Shown here piece after piece: positions 34,701 through 48,606 of a stretch of 64,000 nucleotides of DNA. The position numbers and the translations under genes were made by a program. The stretch comes from Ciona intestinalis (lineage: Eukaryota; Chordata; Ascidiacea; Phlebobranchia; Cionidae), in the NCBI RefSeq assembly GCF_000224145.3, contig NC_020172.2:1760626-1824625 (forward strand). Direction: 5' to 3'. The first letter of the stretch is position 1, and each line of letters opens with the position of its first letter. The notes under the pieces are model-generated. The model was not told the DNA's origin, made no database searches, and saw only the letters and a program-made list of their open reading frames with translations.

Positions 34701-35213
34701 AGCAGAATATGAGCGGCCAGCAGGGGCAGGGTAACTCATGGGGGTGGCCAAGCATGGGTCACCAGAATGCTGGGGACGCTTGGGGTTCAAATGGTGGTGA
34801 CAGAATGTGGAATAACTGGTAAATGCTTATTTTTATTTTGTAATATTTGTGCAAGTAAGAATAGGACAATGATATAAAATCTAATTTATGGAATTTGTTA
34901 ATTTGATATCAGTTTGGAATTAGCATTATGTTACAAAATTTTGAGCAAGCAAATAAGGGGAAGAAAAAGCTGTTTACCTGCATTAAAGTTGCGTAATGTT
35001 CCTGTTTAACTTTGTATTTTCATAGTATGATATTTAAAACTTTTGTTTTCAATTTTCATACCGTCATCGTTATCTCCATGTAGGAACTCCCAAGGTTTCG
35101 GAAATCTAACAGCAAACCAAGGTGATAGTCAACCCAACGGTGCGTCTGGTGCTGGAGACCAATCTGCTGCCAATCCTGCTGCTTCCCAAGCAACCAACGG
35201 GTTCGGAATTTAA
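28751..35213 (+). CDS. TIA1: TIA-1/TIAR-type RNA-binding protein
   Basis: Nuclear-cytoplasmic RNA-binding protein; family members bind U-rich RNA, promote weak 5' splice-site use and nucleate stress granules. Exons: 28751-28833, 31211-31307, 31618-31716, 31871-31922, 32147-32234, 32300-32375, 32761-32872, 33150-33324, 33627-33774, 33992-34104, 34561-34818, 35084-35213; 1431 nt, 476 aa. RRM1 (about 28-103): LYVGNLDP and [12 protein letters not shown]2 (about 116-195): [10 protein letters not shown] and [13 protein letters not shown]3 (about 222-295): VYLGGC and KGYSFIRFDN, followed by VKCSWGKE. The Gln/Asn-rich prion-like C-terminus (311-476) contains a six-Gln run and repeated NTWAP/NTWTP units. 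It is about 90 residues longer than the human proteins, mostly in this tail. The start follows from the first in-frame Met before RRM1. TIA1 and TIAL1 cannot be told apart for a single invertebrate gene. Intron 1 (2.4 kb) is the longest. Confidence 0.95.
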
Positions 35214-37273
35214 TTCTTCCCACTTCACCAATGGGGGGTACCTGTCCTTGTTCAATTTCTATTTAGTTTTTCTTGGCATCCTTAAAATTTCTTTTCTTTT
35301 GAATAATGAGTGTTATTTCCAGTCAAAATTTCAAGAGATGCACATGCCCTTTGTTATAGGTGTGTTTAATTTTGTTGAAAATAGTAATTCTGATTTTATC
35401 TGTACACATTAATCCTATGAAAGATTTACCAAAGCATATAAAGGTGCTATGTATTAATGAGCTATATCCTAAAAGCACATATAGCTTTAAAATTCCTATA
35501 TACTAGCCTTGTTTACATTGAGAGAATTGTACATAATCATGTCGAAATTTAATGGCATATGTGGTCCCTATATCTTTTCCTATTTGATATCTATTGAGGT
35601 TGAAATTGATGACAAACCTGATGAATTGACAACATTTTGATGCTTTCACCGCCACACTGCTAACTAGCCTTTGGTCACGCTTTTTTCTAATCGACAGCGT
35701 GCATGGGCACCTGTCATTTCGCTTCACCTAACAGAGCTGCTAACTTTTTACACCGGATTCAGTAAACATTCGGCCAATCTGTAAATGAAGTTCATTGTTT
35801 GCATTTTATCTTGACTTAATACTTGTTTCGTGCACACGTTTAATCATCTAGTTATTTTGTTATTTCTTCTTAATACTACTACATTTTTAGTTATATTCTT
35901 TCTACTTCAAATTTGGCCAAGTTTTAATTTTGTTTCATTAGTAATTATTTATTCTTTATTCAATTTAGTTTTAGTCGTACACTGTAATACCCCTTAACAT
36001 TTGGTTTTTGTCTTTCAGGTTTTTTCTGACATGCAATATTTTGTTTGTTTATCAAAATTTTTCCAATTTTCAACTTCTTTGCCATTTACTCATATCTAAC
36101 AAACTCGTGACCCCCATGCGTAAAAAGCGCTGCGTTCTGAAACAGATGGTGAACTTTAACACACATTTCCCTTTTTTTTTACTTTTACTTACTAGTATTA
36201 CCTGCAAACAATCAGCACAGACGATGTTTTGGTCACGCTTCCAAATTTTAGTGACCTGGTTAGTGAACTAACTCGAATTGATACACAACAAAATTCAGCA
36301 ATGTCAGGCGGTGTTAAGTGAAACTATTTTATTTCAATGCACATGTGCCTTTGTCTGCTTTGAGAATTGAACTAATTTAATTCTGCATGGCTTAGACCCT
36401 CACATGAAAAGGCGCTCTTTGAACTTGTTGCTGTTGTCGTGTCATTCGAGATAGCAGGCCCGCAATTAAGAATACTGCCCATGTTGATATATAACATTGT
36501 ATATAATTAGCTACCGGGACTAGCCCTTTGAAGCTATCCTTGTAAAAATGTGCTTATTGTTTTGCCCAACGTTTTCTAATCAAGATTTGAATTTTAAAAG
36601 TTTTTTGTTGCTTTTTTCTTCTTACAATGCTTCGTTTTGTTTTAAATTTCTTTTTCATGTTTTGTTTTGTGTGGTAGTTTGTGTATTGCGAACCATAAAA
36701 TACCAAATTGAATACTGTTCACAGTTGGTTGTTTGTTTTAATAAAAATAAGATTGGTGACACTTAAAATTCGCTGCATACTTTCCACAGGAAAGTAAGTT
36801 TAATGACAGAACGTATTTCTAATTCTTTAATCTTAATCACAGTCCGTATATGGAGTCTGATCTTAATCATTGGATTATTTATTTCTGTCAAGGTAACCTC
36901 TAGATTTCATCGAAAGGTTAATCACTATATAAATTGGCTTTATGTACATATATTTACTATCTGTACTTGGCGGTACTCACTTTAATTATCCAAAATACGA
37001 GCTCTAAACGTCGCCCCCAACCCTCTCGTAACTCAAAAGACGTTACATGAATCGGTGTCAGACGAGAGCTGGTTGGCAACTGTTAGCGTTTTGTTTGTTG
37101 TTGTGCACGCTCTGTGCTAACTGTAATATTGGCGGTTTGTACATATTTAGTTAACATTAGTCGCTTTTTAGACAGACGTTATATTGTTCATTTAAAGCCC
37201 CCGTACTGGCATTACATACACATTTGATTACAGATATTTTATAGAATGTTAAAATATAGTTCAAACTTGTAAA
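35214..37273. other. TIA-1 3' UTR and CEP104 upstream region
   Basis: T-rich sequence consistent with a long 3' UTR; AATAAA at about 36740 is a possible poly(A) signal. The last few hundred bases before 37274 must hold the CEP104 promoter. No supported ORF or repeat. Confidence 0.45.
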
Positions 37274-40200
37274 ATGCCATCAAAGATCGGATATTCCGTG
37301 GTTGGTAGCACGGGTGAAGCGGAAGGTTATGGCGCAAAAAATCTTGAACACCAAAACCCTACCATACCTGGGTGGCAAACACCAAGGTAAAGAATGTTTT
37401 TTGCTAATTTTTTAGGTAAAAAATATTGTGTGTATTGTTTGTTATGCTACTTTTGGAGCGTTTATTCATTACATTTGCTTATTATACACTACATGGAACT
37501 CTATGATCAGTTTTCTTGCATAATCCCCTTAATAAATTTAACAATCCAATTGTACCTAGTATAAATTAATCAACCTTTCTCTATTTAAAAAATTATTTAC
37601 ATATATATATGTTAAATCTTATTGTAGAAAATGTTAAAAGTAGCAACATTCCTTTTGAATGTTGTGTTTTCAGCATAATGCAATGACATTTAGAATATAA
37701 ATTTTCATTTTAAATCCAGGTTTTGTGTCTACCCACAAGAATTGATCATCAGAATGAACGAGCGAACAAACGTAAAGAAACTTCAGCTTCTCGCTCATCA
37801 GTTCATGATTCCTTCAAAGATTGAATTCTTTGTTGGAACGAATGAGTCAGCAGATAGTTTTAAGCGACTCGGGTAACTATTTAACGTTTTATTAATGTAA
37901 ATACTCATGTGTGTAATGTAAATGTAAATAGTTTAATTGGGATTTTTAATTGTCTATTAGAGGTTTGTAAAAATACAAAATTTGATATTTCAAAATAGTT
38001 GCAATTATTCCTACCCAGTGGACCTATATGAGTTGTACTAATTGGCATCCTTGCCAAAAATAAATAAAATAATGATTTAATGAACAAAATTACAAGAACT
38101 CATAAGCTGGCATTCTAAATTTAACCACCTAATTTGCAATTACCCTTGTTGGATTGCTGTATTATAAATAAATACTGTTTTCGGTAATTATATTTACCAG
38201 AAGTAATATTATTGCTGGGCAACAACAAGCTCATTTTGTTGCTGACAATTGTTTATTTTTATTCGAGGGTCGGCCTGACAGTTTAAACAGTCTTTAAAAA
38301 TAAATAAAATTTTTTGCTCACAAGGTACATCTATCTGTCAAACAATGAGAAAACTGGTTTCAAGGCCCGTGAATTAAAGTCAGTTCATGTTGATGCAGAT
38401 GGTCACTTTCTACGACTTGTTGTTCATAAAAACCACATGAACAAATTTAACCTCTACAATCAGGTACACTTGATTGCATAAAATGCAAATTTTCTGGTCG
38501 GTTTTAAACGGACATAACAGTCCATATATAATATGACGTCCTCATTTCAAGCATTTTAAAAACGGTTTAAAAACTAAAACCATCTTTAGTAATGTTAGAC
38601 GTTAAAATGAACGATGTAAAGAAAAAAAACTATAAAGATGGTTTTAGTTTTTAAAATTTAAACCAAAGGTTTGAGAAGAAGACAATCGTATCATACTGTT
38701 ATGTTTGAATTAAAACTGACCAATTTTTGTGTTTGTTTGTTCTAATGAAACCAAATGCTTATTTAATATTTTGATTTTTATTTGTCTATTTAGCAGTGTG
38801 TATAATTAAACCAAAACGAATAGTTATTATTATGTGTTCAATTTATTTAATATACAGCAGATGATCAGAATTTAGTTTGTTTATAGAATTAATATAGATC
38901 AGGTTGTATGCATTTTAATTTTATACGTGTGCAAAATTCAGTATGTTATGAGCACCCTTGTCATTTGACTGTCTGTGTGGTTATTTTACACAGCTAATGT
39001 AAATGTTTGCTTTAGGTACTGAGCTATAAGCTGAATAAAAGTTTTGTGATATATTTGTTCACTGTGCCTACTGCCTGCTATTGTTCATTATACTTCATTG
39101 AAATGAAGTGAGGATAATGATACAAAACAATAAAATATTTTTTAAAGAGTAGCTGCATGATGTTTTGTGACTAAAATTGATTGAACAACGATTTAAACAT
39201 ACATTTACCCAATATAATTTAAAAAAACTAAATGAATATTTACAAAAAATACAAAACATGATTAAATCTCAAAATGTACAGTCAGGAGCGTTTTACATAA
39301 ATAATAAAATGTAATACAGTTACATTCTTCTATTTAAACTCTGATCAATTTTTGTTCAAGAATTTTTCTATCTACACTGTCAGTATTCCACTTGGGATAC
39401 TGAATGTGTCTTGAACTTGTTCATCCTTCCAATATATTTACAAAAAGTAGCATTTTAATATATATATATATAGCTGCTTATAGTATGACAGTATAGATAT
39501 ATTTTGCAATTCGACCACCATTATTTAGAATTTTAGATGTTTTCGTTATTTTTCCGAACTTTATTAAACCATATAACCTCAAAAGTCACATTTTAATATT
39601 AAATTATATACTAGGTTGGGATTATGGCTTTCAATGTTATTGGTGATGGTATAAGCAAGAGACACCCACTTAAACCCATCAGTAGCGGTACCACAAACCC
39701 TTTAAACTACAGCATTGAAGGTTCTATTAATAAACCAGATTATATTTCACCTATGGATGATCTGGCGTTCGATATGTACCAGGTAAAAAAACACTTTTTA
39801 ATTATAGTTTGTTTTTTAAAAAACAAACCTTTAAGTTTTTGATAGCTATCCACTTAGAGTGAAGTGTCAAAATGACTTTCATTTATCCAAACAAAACATG
39901 TTACTGTTTCTGTTGTTCAGATTGGGTTATAAAATTTTCATGCATTTCTACCACACCCAGTGTATTGGTAATAGTCATTTTTTATGTTATACTAACATAT
40001 TTTGACCCTTGAGAATAAATTTTCTCCAGTTTGTGTTGTTGTTGCCCACATTTTTGGAATTGTTTTTATTTTTAATTGTTTTAATAATAATTTTCTTCAT
40101 AGGATCCAGAGGTAGCTGGAATTATCAGGAAACTTGATGTAAAGAAACAAAAAGCTGTTATAGGTTGGTTATAATGTGAAATGTGTAATGTATTTTGGTT

Positions 40201-43200
40201 TTAACTGTAAATTGTGAGAAAAAGATAAAATTTTTTGAGTAATTTGGTTAATTTTTATTAATTTTGTTTTATTTTACAGCTGAAAATTTTGACGTAGCAA
40301 AACGTATGAAGCAAGCCATTGCTGATCTGCAGAAAGTTGGTGAAAAACTTGCAAGGTATTTATGTGTGTGTGGTATGTGGTGTTGTGTTTGTATTCTGTA
40401 AGTTGTTAATACTCCACATGCAATTGCTTTGTGTAATTATGTACTTGTCAGTTTGATTTTATTTGAGGAATGCTTTTCCAAGAAGTAATTAAATTTAAAT
40501 TATTGAAATAATAAAGTATTTGTGATTTATACAGTGTAAAAACTTTTACTATGGTACAAATATTACTCTTTTATTTTTTGTTTTTGCTAGTTTGGTATAT
40601 ATGAGTATCCTTTTTTACCAAAATAATCTTAAATAGCACTTTTTGATGAGGACTGAGGTATATACCAAAACCCATAGTAAATCCCTGTATTATTTTCACC
40701 AAAATGTTTTTCTTTACATAAAATCAATGGTGTCCCATTTAAATCATATAATATTCACACCAGATATGAATTGGACAAGAGAAGAGCTGTGGAACATGAA
40801 GATTATGATCTTGCTAAGAGCAAGAAATCTCAAATGGATGAATACAGACTAAAGGTGTACCAGCAACTACAGAAATATAACTTACTTGAAGATGCTGGTA
40901 TCTCACCTGTGAAGCAGAATGGAGAGCAACCATTACAACAAGTTCAAGGTAGTGTAGAATTGTTTTGTCTGATCATTTTATACAGGTAATTGTTCCTTTT
41001 ACGACAATTGTCCCAAAAATTTGCTTGGGTACTGACATACTGTTGTCGTTGACAAAACCAAAAACAAGTGTTGTTAGTGCCTTGTTGGTTTGTACTTTTT
41101 ATATTACATGATTTAAAAAGATACAAGCGTATTAGATACCCACAATTTTGTCACTATATATTTCTAACTAGACAAGAGGTAATAATGCATCAATGTTTTT
41201 GTTGTTGTATTTTGCATAGTTTCACACTTGTTTTCCTACAGAGCCCCAACCAAGCCCACGCAGGGTGATATCGGAACCCATAGTTTCCCCCCGACCTCAA
41301 CCATCCCCTCCACCCATGGAGTCCCCATCACTATTTGTTCCACACGAAGAAATTGCCTCTCCAAGACTTGAACCACCACAAGAACAGGTAATTTAGATAA
41401 CTTGTTGAAGTTCTACGGCGAAACACACCAGGGGACCTGGGTTAGGGATTTGGCCTAATACCCCCTTAGAAATTTCTTACCCAAATTTTCACCTCAATAC
41501 TTGATGCTTGAAATTTCAATTCTGAAGCCACATAGTTAAAATATAAGTTTGTTTTAAATATTTATTATTCAAAATATGTTGGCTTCAATCTACCTAATTT
41601 TCAATGCTTATAAACCTATTCACATGTTACAAAACCTTTAAAACACAGATCCAGGAAAAAGTTGCTTCACCTGAACCAGTGGCTACGTATTCACCTCGTG
41701 TCCGTCATTCACCCGCCATTTACGATGAGAAAGTCATTCCTGCTCTCGTGAAACATAAAGATCCCGATCCTTTCCTGGAGGATGAGGTGAGAGTTCGAGA
41801 CCCCTTATTTATTCACGAAGTGTTAGTCATTGGCTCTGGGCTACTTTTATGCAGAGTGTCTTAAAATTGTAAAAAAATGTGAAAAGTAAAATTTTTTTTG
41901 TATGTAAATGTTTCAGAATAATGTTGTGTATAATATCTCAGTTTTATTTCTGCAGTGATTCTTAAAAGTTTAAGAATAGTTGCTTTAGTGTAGCAATAAG
42001 TGATGTAATTTAAAAAATTAAATGGTATCTGTTTTAAGATATATAAATGTTTAATGTTAATGTATATATGTATAAATTTCATTTTTAATTTCATTATATT
42101 ATACTTGAATTGAGTTAAATCAGGGCTTATAAACAGTCTGTTCGGTCAAACCAGCTTCAGTTGTAATGTTTCAAATTCTGTTTGTTTTTAAATTTGTTCC
42201 ATTGATTTCTGTAACATAATATGATGATAAGTATTATTTGGATTTGAAATCGTATCGTGTTTCATTTGGAACAAACAGCTGTGTCTTACTTTGCCCCTTG
42301 GGATGACATGCTACTTTAATTTGTATGTTGCTTCTATACCATATACTTTAGAAAATCTGGCCTTTAGAATTGAATTTAGGTGCATAAAAAACCCGGAATA
42401 TATTGTCAGTTCTAATGCTAACATTACACCCAAAATATATTAAACCCTATTTTTATTATTTTAAAACTAAAATGGCTTTCTTTTGGTCTTCACAGTTATG
42501 TCATATGCATATATGGGAATATGGGATGTAGTGTTTGTAAAAAAACTAACTAGAGTTAATTTTCCGTGTAATTCTGTTATAACCCAGTACAATAGCTTTA
42601 ACATATAAGTTCAATTGCTAAGTTTTTTATTGACATTTATTGATGTGAAATTTAAAACAAATCAAAGAAATGTTTGTTTCTAGTTATTTGCTGTAAATTT
42701 AAATATGATTGCTACAAAATGGTTAATAATCTCAACTTTTAAGTGCAAGATATATTTCCCTTTTTGGAGCTTAAAAATTATACATCCATATTCAAGTAAA
42801 AAATGTATGGTTTAAACTTTAAACATAAAAAATTATAATAAAGTAAGTTATTTTTTCTCATCAAAAAAGGTCCCCTCTCCCCGACAAGAATTTTCTCCCG
42901 ACAAACCTTCAGCGCCCTCCGGTGAACCAGAAGCAATGTCAGAGAAAAGTATCCGAGAAGCTTCATCTGTGATTGATGTCTTCGGACTTCCACTGGTAAG
43001 CATTATGATGTCACAGTTCTATTAGTTTTTATCCACAGTAAATTTATTGGCATTTGCATCTTGAAAGTAGTATAACCTAAACTTTAAAAAATCATAATAT
43101 TTTGCATCCTAATCTTCATATATTACTTTACTTCGCACACTAATGAATGAATGAATGAATGTAGCTTGCTTTATCCTCGCCAGGCCCGCCAATGACAGTC

Positions 43201-46200
43201 GATAAAACAGGGTGAACTGTTCATACACCCCATACCAGCTTACAGATACCATGAATGTAACTTTGTGGATGACTTTTTATGTATTGCTGTCAATGTAGAC
43301 AACCAATTAGTTACCACTGGATTGGAGCAATTGCTGTTAGGTGTTTTGCCCAAGGATACATACGCCCACACGCCACAATGGTAGCATTAACAAGCTTTGA
43401 ACCCATTACCTCTAGGAGTCTAGGTTAACCATTATACCATGGTGCCACTCTAATTAATAAAACTAATATAAATTAAATTAAATTAAACTACTGTTAATAT
43501 GTTTCAACCCATTGATGTTTCAAGGTATCTGGTGCATATTCAAAGACATGGTCGTTTCGTGAAGACGCCTTGCTTGCTGTGTACAAACTTTTATCAAACG
43601 CTCCCGAGACGATATCTAAAGATGAACTTAAGTCGCACCTTAGAGCTGCTATCTTTCTTATCAGAAGAGCTATCAAAGGTGAGAAGAATTTATATTATAT
43701 TTAAACAGTACTGTAGTTGTCCTATGTAATGTGTGAATGGTTAGCTTTGTTTTAAAAATTGTTTATTTCATTCAGGTGTAATTAATTATAATTATTGTTT
43801 TACCAGAATTACAATTATCTTTTAAAACAATGTTTTTTTTACGTAATGGAATGTCCCAAATATTATACACAAAGTATTACTCTCTGAGTTTTTATAACAT
43901 ATCATAATTTAATTGATACTTTAAAGTTAAACAAGCACGGGTGTATGAAACAAAAGATCAGTGTAATGACTGGCGTTTTCCTGCCACGCAAGGTTAAATA
44001 TCACATTCATTCATACATATATATTAGACACAAATATAACATAGTTTATTCTTCAATCCACCGTTTCCTTGCATTCCCCACCAGATAAAGTCCATGCAGT
44101 GTTTCATGCTTCACTTCGACTACTAGAGTTAATCCTGGTGGATTTTGTTCCTAAACACAAGTTAGGAAAAGTGGAAACAGTTCACGCTGTGTCACGTACA
44201 CTTCCAAATCTAATCCAGAAAACTGGAGAAACTGTGAGTTTTAATTATAATACATTAACAGTAATCATATTATTGCATTTAAAAATTGTTAATGTGTTTT
44301 TTTCAGTTATATATATTTTGTAACATTTCCAATGTTTACATTTCTTTATAATCGATTGTCCCAATTCTAAAGTGATAACAATCACAAATATATAATTTTT
44401 CCAACCAACTCAGAACAAAAAGGAAACAATGTACTTGTAGTCTTCTAAATATATTATCTATACTTTTCTCATTTTTTGTAATCGTACTTACAATGCAAAA
44501 GTAAACACAAGTATTTTTCAAATTATAATTTTCTTATATTAAACTTTTTTCTATTTTTCCCAGGCTGCTCGTTCCCGTAACGCTGCTATTGAGTTTATCG
44601 ATCGCATGAGTGAGTTTGCTATGGTCCACCAGTATCAGTTGGTTGCGCAACAAGCAACGCCTCCGTTCAAGCGTGACATGGCGATGAGACTTGCACTGAG
44701 TAGAGTGGAAATATTGGAACGACTTTTTACTAAATTTGGTTTGTTAACTTTACTGTACTTTACTTAAACATGGGCAACAAACCTGGGGTGGCAAGGGACA
44801 GTTTACTTAATTTTTTTTGGAAAAGGTAATCCGTAAACATTGCAGTTAAAAAGAGTTTGTTTCTTAGTTAGGATTATGCATTTAATTATTCTTTTTAAAT
44901 ATTATTTTCCCTACAAGGAACTGGTCTATGTTTTTAATTAGTTGTACATTTTTTATAAAAAAACATGCCTAAAATTGTGCATAGTTCTATAAAGAAACTT
45001 TAAAAAAGTCTGTCTTCCTAAAAATAACTGCTTTGTGATTGAATAGAAGTCATTTTGTTTTAATTATGTAGATTCATTTTGAATATTAAAGATGTTTTAA
45101 ACGAAATAAATTAAATAATCATCTTTTCCTACAGGACTTGAACCTCCTGTGTTAACAGTGGAAACAGGGATGAAGTTCGCTTCCCAAGCTCTCTCCCACT
45201 CCTCCGGATCAGTTCGTGATGCGGCAACTAGGATCATCTTTCTTCTTTATAAGATCGCTGGGAATGCAGTGAAAGCTTATCTACCACCGGATGATAATAC
45301 AACGAGAAAGAATCCACTTTACAGGTATTATATATTAAGTTATGTGGAAAATGTCAGTGGTTTGTTCGGCTGGTACTTCTTTATTCAATTTTTGGGATAA
45401 AATTATTGTGTTTCATGGGAAATGCCAGTGGAGTTCTTTAATTTTGTTTTTTTAGAATAAGCAGGCATATCATGCAAAAAAATGTTGGCATCGATAAAAA
45501 GTCTTTACTGCTTAAATATTAATTATAATTACTTTATTATTCATACTGCTTCCTATGAATGTTTATATATTAATTTGTAAGTCACTTATTCTAAGGAATA
45601 TATTTGATGGGTTTGATCGAATATCTGGCAAACTTACTCAATCGGAACTGAAAGCTCAACAACAAGCTAAAGCAGCGGAAAGTGAGAGAAAGAAAAAACA
45701 AGAGGTGAGAATTCAAATATTATCTCGAGTAAACAAGCGTAATTTGACAACATAATTTATTTGGTGTGTAGCTTAATTTGAACAAGAGACTGACGATGCC
45801 ATTTGAGCGTCTCTAAGACTACAATTTTTCTCTAATACTATAATTAGTTTTTTGTCGGTTACATTTTCGTAGTGCCAGATCCTTTGGTGTATATATATAT
45901 ATATATAGCTTACATTTTGTATGTTTAAAGTTGGTGGTTATTCTGTTAGGGTGGGCGAGGCATGCCATAGAACATGAAATTTAGATCAGAGTTGACCCAT
46001 TGCTATGTTGGTAGCCATGTCTCTTCTTAATCTGTTGAATTTTATTTGTTTTGGTTTTCAAAACAATATATTGCTTTAAATCACATTTTTACTTATTTTT
46101 TTACATTTTCAACAGAATTTATTTTAATTTTATTTCAAATATAAATTCACAGATCGAGGATCTCCAATCACAAGTCAATCAACTGCGGCAGATGAACAAC

Positions 46201-48606
46201 ATGGTGGCGAATGAGGTTTGAATGAAAACTAACATTTGTATTCAATACATTAACACTACTAATATAACAGCAGGTGCAACAACCAGCAGTTGGAAAGAAA
46301 TCAAAGAAATCGACAACCAAACCACCACCACCACCTGCTGAAGGTATTTTTATGATGAATATGTTGTTTAATTGTTTTGTTACAATATTAGTGGAATATT
46401 CTCCATACTTTACATATACATTTAATTATCAGGGGATTTAGCGATATGTATATATTATTAACTGCCCCAGTATTAATAATTAAGTTTATTGTTAGGACTT
46501 TTTTTATATGGGTGAGGTCCTTGCTAGAGGACAGAGCATTTATGCCAGATTTGGCACATTACCTTAACACACGGACTGTTTTTATATACATGTGAATAGA
46601 AAGTGTTGTTGGAATATAAAAGTGTTCAGTTTTTTGTTTGTTTTTTTGTTCAGAAGCAAGTCCAAACAAAGCAGGAGATGAAAATGATTCAACTTATCTG
46701 GAAAAGTAAGTTGTATATTATTTAATATTACCTGATTACAGTTCATGGTATGTGTTAAAGGGCTGTAATTGTTAACAGGGGATAGAACTGATAATTCATA
46801 TATTGCTGTTTTTTTTTTATTGGTTTTATTTTTGCCACCTTCCAAAGGCTTGTAGGACCAAAATTTTTCAGCCTTACTTTAGTAATATATAAAAAAAATT
46901 CTTGTCAAAACTAGTTTTGTAAATATTACATAAGTGATTCTTATGTGAATTAAAGGGAAAGAATTCAGTGAAAAAATCCTGTTCAGTCAATTAGGGTTAT
47001 TTGGTATAGGGATAAGATATATTTATGTTGTTATCATAGCATGTGTATCTTCTGTGGAGAAAGAGACGATGCATTCACAGAGGAAGGTTTAGATTTACAT
47101 TATTGGAAACATTGTCCGTTACTTAAGAAATGTGAACATTGTAAACAGGTGTGTCGTGTGTGCTACATTGTGATGATTTGTGTTGTTTTAAACAGTTGTT
47201 ATTGTTTATATCCCCTTATAATTGGTTCGTACAGAGCAAATTCTAGACGGGTGATGTCCTACAGTGAGGCATGTTAGGGTGGCTGGGATTTAGGCAACAG
47301 TCATTCTTTTCAATATTTGCTTCTTATACTTGCACAATGCATGGATGTACCTGCAAAAAAATTAAAACAAAATTTCTTACACTTTTTCATCTTTTATAAT
47401 ATAAGCCTATCGGTTGGCTCCCAAGCCAACAACACATATGGTTATATCCATCATTTATAATTATTATTATTAATTAAATTGATATTTCTAATACAATACC
47501 TTGCAGGTGGTTGAGGTAGCAGGTTACTGTGGCCACCTGTTAACTGAGTGCGACAAGAAAAGTGAATTTGGTGAGTGTCCGCGATGTAAGGAAGCAATAC
47601 CATTGACGGACCTGGATAAACATGTGGCAGATAAAAGATGTACAGGTAAAAACATTAAAAAAATGCTAAGTTTTTATAATAACTTTTGGGTAAATGGGTG
47701 AGAACAGTAGTACACAAACTACTGGGATTAATTCAGATGTTCTATTTAATAAAGCTAGATGTTTTACAATGGCAGTGTTGGAATTGTTGTCTTGTTGTTA
47801 TTACAAAATAATAGCATTTTTATAACCAATTCTAAAATCACCTTGGAATTAAGCTTAAGTAAATTCTTGATGAGCTAGCATTGTTTTAAATCTTAAAATA
47901 CCACCTCATTCTATCACTTTAGAGTTGTTTTAAACCACAAATGCTCATACTGATCACTTTAAACCTTAAAATTTATGAATGATTTTATTTTATGTATTTT
48001 TAATTAATTATTTTAGTATTAACGTAAAAGACTAAGCTTCTATGTTTTTTAATAAATTTAAGCGGCCAAACCTGGTTTGGATCATTGTCCGCTTTGCCAC
48101 AAGAACATTGCGTTGGGTGAAGAATCATGGAAATCTCACTTGATGGGGGTAAAGAGAGATGCTTGTTTAGAAAACCCAAGACGTCAGCCTTCTATTAATA
48201 GACGTAAGTTATTTTTATTGTGTTTGGTTTTGTGGGGTTTAGATTTATATGTAGCAGATATTTTATTTTGTTTATATATATATGTGTTTGTAGTAAAAAA
48301 GCTGCTCTTTTTTTTATGTAATGGACCAATGTTTTTGATTGTTTTTTTTAGTTTAGTTTTTTTTTATAAAATGAGGCCAAATAGTTTTGAAGTTTTTTGG
48401 TTTGTTGCTTAGAAAACTTTTATTTTTTAATTTGTACAAGTTTATATCTAAATTTTACTATAATGAGCGATATGTTATTTTTCCTGCATTTTTAACTGTT
48501 TTATAAATCTCCAGTTCGAGCAAAAGAAGAAAGCGAAAAGGCAGCTGCAGCTGGAAAAGGGAAAAAGAGCGGCGTCGGTAACGTGAAAAAACAACAGCGA
48601 AGATAA
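37274..48606 (+). CDS. CEP104: Centrosomal protein CEP104
   Basis: Tubulin-binding protein of centrioles and the ciliary tip (Joubert syndrome gene in humans). Exons: 37274-37386, 37720-37872, 38325-38463, 39615-39782, 40103-40163, 40280-40355, 40764-40948, 41242-41387, 41649-41786, 42870-42995, 43525-43678, 44085-44233, 44564-44738, 45135-45324, 45596-45704, 46153-46215, 46274-46343, 46654-46705, 47040-47148, 47507-47645, 48063-48203, 48515-48606; 2748 nt, 915 aa (human about 925). N-terminal jelly-roll fold 1-165 (KLQLLAHQFMI, KIEFFVG, YLSNNEKTGFKARELKSV). DYISPMDDLAFDMYQDPEV and a coiled-coil segment follow to about 298. A Pro/Ser-rich linker runs to 435 and a TOG domain from about 435 to 658 (LRAAIFLIRRAIK, SHSSGSVRDAAT). 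A second coiled coil precedes Cys/His zinc modules from about 757 to 885 (MCIFCGERDDAF, CEHCKQ, CPRCKEAIP, DHCPLCHKNI). The C-terminus is Lys-rich. Exon 17 may start three bases earlier (CAG/CAG acceptor). Confidence 0.95.
43141..43455 (+). repeat. SINE-like tRNA-related repeat in CEP104 intron 10 (best copy)
   Basis: AATGAATGAATGAATGTAGC head, TTGCTTTATCCTCGCCAGGC, GACAGTCGATAAAACAGG, TTACAGATACCATGAATGTA, TTGCTGTCAATGTAGACAAC, TTGCCCAAGGATACATACGC, then a tRNA-like end: TTTGAACCCATTACCTCTAG, TTAACCATTATACCATGGTG. Read on the minus strand, this end has B-box and A-box-like sequences, so the element is probably a tRNA-derived SINE. Confidence 0.75.
43962..44022 (-). repeat. SINE-like repeat fragment (inverted), CEP104 intron 11
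   Basis: ACTGGCGTTTTCCTGCCACG, CAAGGTTA and an ATTCATTCATAC tail: the reverse complement of the family head. Confidence 0.55.

Noticed and set aside
36008-36271. 87-codon frame between TIA-1 and CEP104
   Set aside because: T-rich sequence probably in a 3' UTR; composition not protein-like.
48077-48412. 111-codon frame over a CEP104 zinc exon
   Set aside because: The first third is CEP104 exon 21; the rest is read-through into the intron after a clear GTAAGT donor at 48204.
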